From NCBI GenBank assembly GCA_947034885.2, contig OX344758.2:5024501-5088500 (forward strand): a stretch of DNA of 64,000 nt. Reading direction: 5' to 3'. Both the position numbers and the translations under genes were made by a program. Within the stretch, counting starts at the first letter, position 1. Each line of letters opens with the position of its first letter. Under the pieces are notes generated by a model. That model had not been told where the DNA came from and ran no database searches. It worked only from the letters and a program-made list of their open reading frames with translations. Origin of the DNA: Thuidium tamariscinum (Eukaryota > Streptophyta > Bryopsida > Hypnales > Thuidiaceae). Positions 56,663-64,000 of the stretch are shown here, piece by piece.

Positions 56663-57958
56663 GATATTATTGACTACCTGTTGAGTCGGAAATATCCGGA
56701 TGGATACTCTCTTGAAGAGAAAATTGTGTTTCAACACAAAGTGGCACCCTATTCTTTGATCCATGGGGTGTTGTTCAAAATGGGGGCAGATGACCAGCTG
56801 AGGAGGTGCTTGGAGAAGAAGGAAAGGAAGCAAGTGATGAGTGCTCTCCATTCCGGATCCTCGGGAGGGCATTTTGCCGCCATCACCACTGTCAACCGGA
56901 TCCGAACTTCCGGATACTGGTGGCCATCGATGATCCGGGATGTCAAATCCTTTGTGGGAAGTTGTGATCAGTGTCAGAGGACGGGTGCGCCTGCCTTCAG
57001 AAACCACTGGCCTCTCACTCCCATCATACCACTTGCTCCGTTTGAGAAGTGGGGGATTGATTTCATTGGTCCTATCAATCCGGTCAGCGCCCGGAAGAAG
57101 AGGTACATCATCTTGGCGACGGATTATGCTACCAAGTGGGTGGAAGCTAGAGCAACCAGGAAGAATGATGCCTCTACAGCAGCCTCTTTTCTTTTTGAGG
57201 AAATTATGATGCGTTTTGGGCATCCTTTGGAGCTGGTCAGTGATAGAGGAACCCACTTCCTAAATGATGTGATTGAGAACATCACATCCACTTACCTGAT
57301 CAAGCATAGGAAGACAACCCCTTACAATCCTAAGGCGAATGGGCTTACGGAAAGAGCAAATGGGATTGTTGGGAAGAGCTTGAACAAGATGGTTTCCGCA
57401 CACAAAACGGATTGGGATAGGAAACTACCATCTGCAGTTCATGCGTACAACACTTCGGAGAAGTCAACAACTGGAAGAAGCCCATTCTTCCTTGTTTTTG
57501 GACAAGCAGCACTTCACAAGATAGAGATGGAGATCGAGACGCTGAGAGTTATGGCATCCAGGAAAGGAAGGTCAGATCCGGATCCTAAGTTCCGGTTGTT
57601 AGCAATCGAGGATCTGGAGGAAGCAAGAGGAGACGCCCTGGAGAGGACCATATCTGTCCAACACAAGAGAAAGAAGGATTTCGATGCGAGACTACCGAAG
57701 GATCATGGTGTGAAGGAAGGTGGATTGGTGTTGCTTTATGACAACCGTCATGAAGAGTTTCCGGGTAAGCTTCATACAAGGTGGATGGGACCCTACAGAG
57801 TAAGTCAGATCTTCTCTAATGGCTCTCTCCAGCTTGAGGACTTACAGGGAACATGGCTTAATACACGGATCAATGGATCCAGGGTCAAGCGTTATGATCC
57901 AGAATCATTCTCGGATACGGATTCCAATCCGGATGAGGATGATCCTGATCAGTATTAG
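56663..57958 (+). CDS. int: Integrase of the LTR retrotransposon
   Basis: In frame with pol after TAG. The HHCC zinc region (ALHSGSSGGHFA...SCDQCQRTG, 56,850-56,985) precedes the catalytic core with WGIDFIGP (first Asp, near 57,059), VSDRGTHF (second Asp, near 57,240) and NGLTERANG (Glu, near 57,347). A C-terminal GKLHTRWMGPYRV/NGSLQLED motif is typical of gypsy integrases, followed by an acidic end. There is no chromodomain. The first ATG lies well inside, so either the TAG is read through or it is a recent lesion (CAG to TAG). Confidence 0.92.
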   Translation, partial: DIIDYLLSRKYPDGYSLEEKIVFQHKVAPYSLIHGVLFKMGADDQLRRCLEKKERKQVMSALHSGSSGGHFAAITTVNRIRTSGYWWPSMIRDVKSFVGSCDQCQRTGAPAFRNHWPLTPIIPLAPFEKWGIDFIGPINPVSARKKRYIILATDYATKWVEARATRKNDASTAASFLFEEIMMRFGHPLELVSDRGTHFLNDVIENITSTYLIKHRKTTPYNPKANGLTERANGIVGKSLNKMVSAHKTDWDRKLPSAVHAYNTSEKSTTGRSPFFLVFGQAALHKIEMEIETLRVMASRKGRSDPDPKFRLLAIEDLEEARGDALERTISVQHKRKKDFDARLPKDHGVKEGGLVLLYDNRHEEFPGKLHTRWMGPYRVSQIFSNGSLQLEDLQGTWLNTRINGSRVKRYDPESFSDTDSNPDEDDPDQY

Positions 57959-58007
57959 GATCCATATTGAAAATACTAGTCTAGTGTTCACGGGGACGCT
58001 CACATTT

Positions 58008-58020
58008 GAAAATGGGGTGA
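58008..58020 (+). promoter_or_regulatory. Polypurine tract
   Basis: GAAAATGGGGTGA immediately before the 3' LTR; an almost pure purine run in the position where plus-strand priming occurs in LTR elements. Confidence 0.7.
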
Positions 58021-60005
58021 TGTGGGAACCTAGAATACAGGTTTTTAATATTTAGTATAGAATTAGGAATAAAGAAGCTAATCTTAGATAAATTTTTCGA
58101 TTCTTTGATCAAGAATAGGGAAAATTAGTAAGATTAGGAAGAGGTGGAAATTGGAGACATCCAATGGGGATAATTAGGTTAAGGAAGGGAAGTAGAAACC
58201 CTTACCTGACCGGAAAATCCGGAACCGGATTGAGGATCTGCGGTTCAGCCCTAGGATCGTGGACGGGTCCAGATGTCATCCCAAGGTTCCTAGCACAATG
58301 AAGAGGAAGGCTACAGCGAAGCGGGCGAGGGAGAGTCCCATTGAGCTGGAGTCAAACCAAGATGAGTCCCCAGAGCAGAGCGAGCACGAAGAAGAGGAGT
58401 CGGATTCGGAATCCGGATCAGGATCGGAACCGGAACCGGAACCGTCAGAGCCGGCGGAAATCACGCCTCCGAAATCTGCGGGAAAGGGTAAGATTGCTGC
58501 CACGCCTTCCAAGGGCAAAGCAGCTGCGTCGGCAAAGGTTTCCACCAGTAGGAAACAGCCAGCACGCAAGGGAGCCGCCAAGCATGCGGATTCCCCCCAA
58601 AAGCGGATGAAGAAGTAGTTAGGAATAGAAAGTAGAGTAGGTAGAGAATTTTGAGGAGCAGACTTAGTGGAAAAGGTGGAAAGTTACCTTTCCAGTAGGT
58701 AGGAAGCAGTTAGCAAGGTGCTTTTGACTTAGAATGCACCTGGTCAGTCAGATCCGGATTTTTCGGATCTGAGATCCACTTTTTTCGGGTCCAGTTGGGT
58801 GGATAGGAAAGTGACTTTTGTGGATAAGGAATGCCACCTGGCATTCTCTTGTCCTCTGATTTTGTTCCCTTGGGGCTTTTAGGGTTCCCTTGGGTTGGTA
58901 TTTAGGGGTGGCTGTTAGTTGGTTGCCCCGGGTGTTCCTACTTCTGTTTTTCCTTTCATTTGCAATCTGATTTCCAGATTTCTACTTTCTAAGAGTTGGT
59001 CTGAACAAGTCTCGACTCTGGATTGGTATGCCGTGCAATGCTAGAACCATTGGATAGTGCGAGGTAGCTGGGTTTGCAGGTGTTTGGATGAGGTGTCTCC
59101 CCCAGACTTTGTCTGAATCCGGTTCCGGGAAATTGAAGTGATTTGGTTGAGGCTACTGGTGTATTAGGATTGAAGTCTAGCTGCTGCAGTCACTTGGAGG
59201 CTTCTGTGTGGGAAAGCCGCTCTTAGATTGGGTGTGTTCTGCTAGGAGAGTGGGCGCATGCCAATTGACGTGTTGTTGAGGTCCTACTATAACCGGAAGT
59301 GAGGGATGTGCAGACAGTTAGGATTCCCTAGTTATCTGGCTCCTAGATTAAGCCTTAGGAACTGAGTTTGGATAAGTCTGTCATTGTAGTAATGTGGGGT
59401 TTGTAGGGGTTTCCTGAGTGACCTACTAGTTGGGATTGCAATCCGGATTAGTTGTGAGGAGGAACTTGCAGCCTATTTCTTTTATGTCTTTTGTTATTTT
59501 TCTCTTTTAGTGGAACTCCATTCACTATAATCCTGAGGAGGGTAGGATTCAACGCATCCTTCCTAAATGCCAACCGCGGACCCCTCTAATACAGAGGCTA
59601 AACTTCATTGGTTGCTTGAGTGATTGGATCCGGAAACCGGATCCGGAAGAGGTACAGAGTTTGGGCACTCCTTTCGGTTCCTAATCCGCCCAGTCGGATA
59701 CTGTGAGTCTGGATAGGGGAAGGTACAGAGTTTGGGCACTCCCCCCTGTTTGGAGGTTGTTGTGAGAGTGGTAAAGTATGTATGAATGGTGAGAAAGGCA
59801 ATCTAAAGGAATGCGGATGTTGTGAGGAAGTTTCCGGTTAGGAATCCGGTTACGGTTGTCTTGGGGTTGTTTTCCGCATCCTATTATTCCGGATATCTTG
59901 AGGAATCTACGTAAAATCCTGTGGGAACGATACACGAGTCATTTGAACGGTGTTAACGCCAAATTAACACCTACAGACGGATTTGTGCTTCCTTGTGCTA
60001 CGACA
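58021..60005 (+). repeat. 3' LTR (1985 bp)
   Basis: Same length as the 5' LTR; one substitution noticed (59710 T versus 51621 C). It ends GCTACGACA before GTGGG. Confidence 0.95.
58298..58618 (+). CDS. LTR-encoded small basic/acidic protein (3' LTR copy)
   Basis: Identical to the frame at 50209-50529: 106 residues with a basic start, acidic middle and Lys/Ala-rich end. As the 3' LTR copy it would not be transcribed from the 5' LTR promoter ahead of gag, but could be expressed outward from the 3' LTR. Confidence 0.4.
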   Translation: MKRKATAKRARESPIELESNQDESPEQSEHEEEESDSESGSGSEPEPEPSEPAEITPPKSAGKGKIAATPSKGKAAASAKVSTSRKQPARKGAAKHADSPQKRMKK

Positions 60006-60010
60006 GTGGG
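60006..60010. repeat. Target-site duplication GTGGG (right)
   Basis: Partner of 49927-49931. Removing the element plus one copy restores the reading frame of RING copy 2 across the site. Confidence 0.93.
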
Positions 60011-61378
60011 CAATGGATACTTATACCTCTCCGTCTTATATTGGAACTCCAAGTCCGGATTGCGGTTCCAATCAATGCTACTATTGTCTTCGTTCTCCTC
60101 TAAATCATCCATGAACATTTCTTCTATCATGGGCCATGACGTCAGTCCAAAAAAACGATTATCGCCATCTCCAAATGATGCCGCTATACGCCGTACCTCA
60201 CGTTGCATTTGCTCTGACTGCATGAAGGCAAAAATGCAAACCAACTTTATGTTGCTCACGTCTAGCTCCAAGTCATTCCGCTCTACAACTAATTTGGCGT
60301 GCTCCGCTTGGTAGTATTCATGGAGAGAGTTTGGTGACCCATTTCCTTCCATAGCTTTTTGCATTTCGGCCAAGATATATGTCAAATTCTCAACCTCTTG
60401 CTCAGCTTTTTCAGCTCGTGCTTGCATAGCTGCAAATGTGGGGAAATCCACACTTGCTTCTCCTTGAGCACTACATTCTGTTGGAATTACAACACGAGGT
60501 AATGCCTTCAAAGTATTGTTCTCCTCCTCCACAGCCTTCAACTTTGCTTTTAGGGCATTGAGCTCTTGTGCATGCTCCTCACCAACAACACGAAGCTTCT
60601 CATTTGAATCAAAAGCCACTCGACGCAACATAATAACTTCATCCGTCTCGAAGCCCGCTTCTGAAAAGGGATCCATTATAAGGTGTTGCTCCTCCACAAC
60701 CATTGAACCCTCTACATTTTGTAACATGCTCTGATCTAGTGTTGCATCATTCAACAATTGATGTTCCTCGGGGCCAACTTCAATGGTACTCCAATTGAAA
60801 TGAGATGCTTCCAAGCCTTCCATCATGCCACCACCCTCACGGTCTACTCCACTTGCCTCCACCATTGCCATGTCCTCATTGCCCATATTCAAATTCTCTT
60901 CCAATGGGACATCTGGATTTGGTGGAATCCTTCGGAGCTTCATTGGCAATCGTTCATTCCGTGCAATGGCGGGGTATGTCTCCCAATTCACATCCTTTCC
61001 CAAGAAAACCTCTGCATATGCCATGCTATACAATGCAAAGGTGCCATCCCAATTTGTGTTGAAGCCCTACAATGCCCGTGCACATTCAGTCAATCTCTTC
61101 TTCAACTTCGCATGCCTATATAGTTTGATGTTGGCCGTCCCTGACTTGAGGATTGTAGTAGCCCGGTCCTTCTCCCAATGGCGGACTATATGTGCCCAAT
61201 CAACATACTTTCCACAAGTTTGTCGCGTCCATACGTCGTTGTCTCCTTGCCATCCTACGTTTCCCAAGTTCAGGGCATCATTTACTATGGCCCAGTTCAC
61301 CTCAAGCTTGTTCCCCCTCCTCTTCTTTGCAGGGCCCCTGTTCGCCATTGATCTTCTCTCCCTTGAGCTAGCAAGCAA
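60006..61378 (-). pseudogene. Coiled-coil/RING-H2 family, copy 2: N-terminal half
   Basis: From the ATG at 61378 the protein starts MANRGPAKKRRGNKLEVNW (basic, nuclear-type) with a Trp-rich segment (NVGWQGDNDVWTRQT, YVDWAHIVRHWEKD) reminiscent of, but not proven to be, a SANT/Myb-like fold. TAG at 61067-61069 interrupts, then the same frame continues (NTNWDGTFALYSM) through an acidic linker, a long coiled coil (LNALKAKLKAVEEENNTLKA and AEKAEQEVENLTYILAEMQK) and FFGLTSWPMIEEMF, IDWNRNPDLEFQYKTERY, where the retrotransposon enters. The frame then resumes at 49931. It shows that family members have a long N-terminal part absent from copies 1 and 3 as seen here. Confidence 0.72.
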
Positions 61379-61688
61379 GGCTTTCTACAAACCAGGTCCG
61401 TCCAGCTCCAGGGCACAGGTCAGAAGTCCGTCCAGCAGCACTCGCCAGGCACGCTGCGTTGGATCTGTAGGTTCGTCGACCTGCTTGGAAAACCTACACA
61501 GTCTTACAAACTCCTCAGCTAGAAGACAGGGCTTTGTGCAAACCAAGGTTCGTCCAGCTCAAGGAGAATGGCAAGAACAAAGTGGAATTGTGGAACAACA
61601 CAAAGCCGTCCAGCCAATTTATACAATCTCACCCCCCGATGCTATTAAGTTCCGTAATTAACATCGGTTTCCACTAATTACATAATGA
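61379..61688. other. Upstream region of RING copy 2 with CGTCCAGC words
   Basis: Four CGTCCAGC or near copies (about 61,397, 61,428, 61,549, 61,607). This is the probable promoter of copy 2; an overlapping plus-strand frame (60825-61661) is a shadow. It shares the GTCC-rich vocabulary of the hAT ends. Confidence 0.4.
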
Positions 61689-62327
61689 TATCTGAAAGGA
61701 GGACCGTCCAGATTACATTAATAAAAGCCATCGACGGTGAGTACGTCCTCTAGACGGCGGCAGTAGAATCGGGAGGCCGTCGCCAGGTTCGGGTAATTAT
61801 AATCCGCCGCCAACTGATTTTCTTGTCCGCCCGGACGAGACGGGATGGTGCTAGAATGTCAGGTCGACGGACCCGGTGGACGGTCTCGGTGCACGGAATC
61901 AAGGGACGCACTCTGTGCATAACCTTCTCGGTAGTATACGAAATTGAAGAAGGTGAAATTATTTTTCATGAAGAAAATTACATTTTAGAGAGAAAGCAAA
62001 CATCGTTGTATCTGAAAGGAAGACCGTCTAGATTACAAGAAAAAAATCCATCGACGGTGAGTACATCCTCTAGACAGCGATGGTAGGATCGGGAAGCCGT
62101 CGCTAGGTTTGGGCAATTATAATGCATTGTCAAATGTTTTTCTTGTCCGCCCGAACGAGATGGGATGGTGCTAGAATGTCAAGTCGACGGACCCAGTGGA
62201 CGGACTCAGGGGACGCACTCAAGGGACGCACTCAGGGGACGCATTCTGTGCATAACCTTCTCAGCAGTACACGAAATTGCAGAAGGCGAAATTATATTTC
62301 ATGACAAATATTACATTTTGGAGAGAA
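61689..62327 (+). repeat. Tandem duplication, 320-bp period
   Basis: 61689-62008 and 62009-62327 are direct copies (TATCTGAAAGGAGGACCGTC versus TATCTGAAAGGAAGACCGTC; CTTGTCCGCCCGGACGAGA versus CTTGTCCGCCCGAACGAGA; GGACGCACTCTGTGCATAAC near the end). Copy 2 has three GGGACGCACTCA units where copy 1 has one. Most differences are C/T or G/A. The duplication lies between RING copies 2 and 3. Its small ORFs have no domain. Confidence 0.85.
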
Positions 62328-62432
62328 AAAAAATTTTCTTCTCATGCTGAAATTGCATACATTTACCTAAAGTTCCAATATACAGGGCTCACAGAAATAT
62401 GAAACTGGCTAAGAACATCCTTTTCCAAGTGC

Positions 62433-63902
62433 TCAAAGGCCTTGTTCCAATGTAACTTCATTTATGCTGGCTTCAATGAAATTCTGCAGTTCTTCAGATG
62501 CTTGCAGACGATTCAAGAGCACCTCCGTGTGAACATCGTATTTATCGTGCAAGTAAGAGTATATGGCATGTAGATATGTTAGCTCATGGAATGTTGTGTC
62601 CGCAACGTAGGCCGTTTCAACTGCAAACGTCATTTGGCCTTGAGTTCCTATCTTGTCTCCTTTAGCATCCCACAATAATTCCTCTGGATGTGGTCCCCTA
62701 ACAAAAACTTGTCTAGCCATATTCCAATGGCCACCTGCAAGTTGAGCAAAGAAATATCGATGTGATGCATCATTCAATGGAATGATCTTCTTACAAACGT
62801 CGGTAATTTGCTCATCGCTCTCCCATTGTATTTTGGATATCGTTAGGGTCGGTAAATGCTGATGGTCATGCTTCCACTTCCATAGCCAAGCCATGTCTTT
62901 ACCCCAATGGCATCTATTGGAAGGGCCCGGTAGGTTTGCCTCATTGTATTCATAATATTCAGGCATATGGTTTTCAAGGCCAAACATTTTGTACAAACGT
63001 TGGTGAAATGGAGCTTTGCATTGTGCACATCTCTTTCTAATCACCATTAATGGAATAAGGCATCCCGGGTGGTACATATGCATACAAGTACCAAGACTCC
63101 ATCCACCCTCAGGGCCAAACGGCTCCAAACACAATATGCATGTCGTTCCATCTTTAACAAAATTAGGGACAGAAGGCCACACTAGTGGCTTCAAACCCTC
63201 TGAAGACGGCTCCGCATATGTATATCGCTCTGTGTTGTACATAAACTCCAAGGATGGATCTTTGTTCCAATCAATGCTTTGATTACCATTGTTGGAGTAT
63301 TTGGGTAGCGAATCTGGAAAAATGTCTTCCAATAGAGGCCAAGATGTCAACCCAAAATAACGTCGACCATGGTCACCAAAAGTAGCTGCCACCTTTTTCA
63401 CCTCCCCTTGCAATTGTTGCGATTCATTCATTGCTAAGGTATATACTAAAAACATGTTGCACATTGCTAACATCTTCTTCCCCCGATCAGGATCATTGCG
63501 CGATTCAACATTCAATAATTGCAATTGTGCATTCTGGTGACGCAATTCAGAGATGTCCCTCTCCATACGCATGTTCCTTGAAGTGAGTCGTTGCACATGC
63601 CCTTCTGCATTTGATAAACGTGTTTCAAGGGCACACATGGCAGAGGAATGCTTATCCATCTCTACTTTGCTACGCAATACCTGCATCTCAGCTTGCTCTG
63701 CACGAATTCGCATTTTCTCAAAGGTAGAGTGATCAACCCCTTGGAGATTAGAGGCATCCAATGCACTTCCTCGACTAGAACTTGCACCTCCAAAGGCAGA
63801 ATTTGGAAAAGCAGCATGAGGACGCACTATAAAACCATCTCGAGGAGTCGAGTTCACTTGGTCATCGACCACGCTGTGAGCGCTCCTAACTCCACCCTCG
63901 AG
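62433..63902 (-). CDS. Coiled-coil/RING-H2 family, copy 3 (open; probable 3' exon)
   Basis: The frame is open from an acceptor-like AACTCTTAG/CTCGAG (63903) to the stop at 62433. No ATG opens it (the first is at about residue 54, counting from the GTG at 63872), so a 5' exon beyond the acceptor is likely. Residue numbers are from that GTG: coiled coil about 50-125; YFGLTSWPLLEDIF (172-185); IDWNKDPSLEFMYNTERY (200-217); RING-H2 with C245, C248, C263, H265, H268, C271, C282, C285; AWLWKWKHDH (328-337); GGHWNMARQVFVRGPHPEE; a helical C-terminus. All eight zinc ligands are present, so this is the only seemingly intact member. RING-H2 proteins usually act as E3 ubiquitin ligases; the partner and substrate are unknown, and I do not recognise the flanking regions as a named domain. 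Confidence 0.75.
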   Translation of the reverse strand, partial: LEGGVRSAHSVVDDQVNSTPRDGFIVRPHAAFPNSAFGGASSSRGSALDASNLQGVDHSTFEKMRIRAEQAEMQVLRSKVEMDKHSSAMCALETRLSNAEGHVQRLTSRNMRMERDISELRHQNAQLQLLNVESRNDPDRGKKMLAMCNMFLVYTLAMNESQQLQGEVKKVAATFGDHGRRYFGLTSWPLLEDIFPDSLPKYSNNGNQSIDWNKDPSLEFMYNTERYTYAEPSSEGLKPLVWPSVPNFVKDGTTCILCLEPFGPEGGWSLGTCMHMYHPGCLIPLMVIRKRCAQCKAPFHQRLYKMFGLENHMPEYYEYNEANLPGPSNRCHWGKDMAWLWKWKHDHQHLPTLTISKIQWESDEQITDVCKKIIPLNDASHRYFFAQLAGGHWNMARQVFVRGPHPEELLWDAKGDKIGTQGQMTFAVETAYVADTTFHELTYLHAIYSYLHDKYDVHTEVLLNRLQASEELQNFIEASINEVTLEQGL

Positions 63903-64000
63903 CTAAGAGTTTTTCACACGGGTCTTGTGTCTAATTGAGTTTTCTTTCTAATTGGGTAAAAAAAAAAGCCTTCCAAGCAATGAACTCTTTTAGTCACGTC

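Larger units (their letters stand above)
49932..60005 (+). mobile_element. Complete Ty3/gypsy LTR retrotransposon, very young
   Basis: 10,074 bp with TG...CA LTRs of 1985 bp, tRNA-Asp-type primer site, gag, pol (protease, RT, RNase H), integrase and a purine tract, in Ty3/gypsy order (integrase last). The RT carries FIDDF and the integrase lacks a chromodomain, which points to the Athila/Tat side of plant gypsy elements (inference). It is inserted in sense opposite to RING copy 2, inside its coding sequence. The two LTRs differ at one position that I could find (C at 51621, T at 59710). The coding region is rich in TCCGGA/CCGGAT words, unlike the flanks. Confidence 0.95.

Noticed and set aside
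60825-61661. 278-codon plus-strand frame opposite RING copy 2
   Set aside because: Shadow of the minus-strand gene and its upstream region; no domain.

Overview
The window looks like a gene-poor, transposon-dense stretch of a land-plant nuclear genome. The reasons are GT-AG spliced genes, plant telomere-type AAACCCTAA words, a Ty3/gypsy element whose primer-binding site matches plant tRNA-Asp, CACTA-type MITEs, an intact hAT transposase and a 4-helix/kinase/TPR protein. The AT-rich background, the DUF7869-type transposon relic and the kinase-TPR architecture make a non-flowering plant (moss, lycophyte, fern or gymnosperm) my best guess, but the sequence alone does not settle this.

Layout. 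1-121 is a near-perfect hairpin. 2242-4792 (+) is the clearest host gene, a seven-exon TMEM186-like mitochondrial membrane protein. 6.8-11.4 kb holds two CACTA-type foldback MITEs around a decayed DUF7869-type transposon gene (-). 13.6-16 kb has a GC-rich promoter-like island followed by a diverged tandem duplication with exon-like pieces. 18.97-24.6 kb (+) is a protein kinase gene joined to about 24 near-identical 34-residue TPR units, with an amber codon at the junction. 27.2-29.8 kb contains one-sided CACTA ends and alternating purine/pyrimidine DNA.

29,806-33,995 is a 4.2-kb palindrome centred on a hAT-like inverted-repeat element packed with a G-rich 21-bp minisatellite; one arm carries a later CACTA MITE. 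34.0-44.1 kb is dominated by a second hAT-type region: an end at 34,045, a 1.4-kb foldback, an intact 1190-aa hAT transposase (-) and blocks of GGCGCGGAC repeats on both sides. 44.4-46.45 kb is a degenerate AT-rich tandem array.

47-64 kb (-) contains three paralogues of an unrecognised coiled-coil plus RING-H2 protein family. One copy (46,971-48,222) has an amber codon and has lost a zinc ligand. One (48,997-61,378) is split by a very young 10.07-kb LTR retrotransposon and also has an amber codon and a 1-bp frameshift. One (62,433-63,902) is open. The retrotransposon has 1985-bp LTRs with one difference seen, a GTGGG target duplication, gag and pol in a single frame cut by two in-frame stops, and an extra ORF inside each LTR.

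The strongest second-look items are the palindrome and its nested MITE, the CGGAC/GTCCG-rich hAT end family, the RING-H2 family, the LTR-encoded ORF, the gag/pol stop arrangement and the recurrent TAG-for-CAG lesions.
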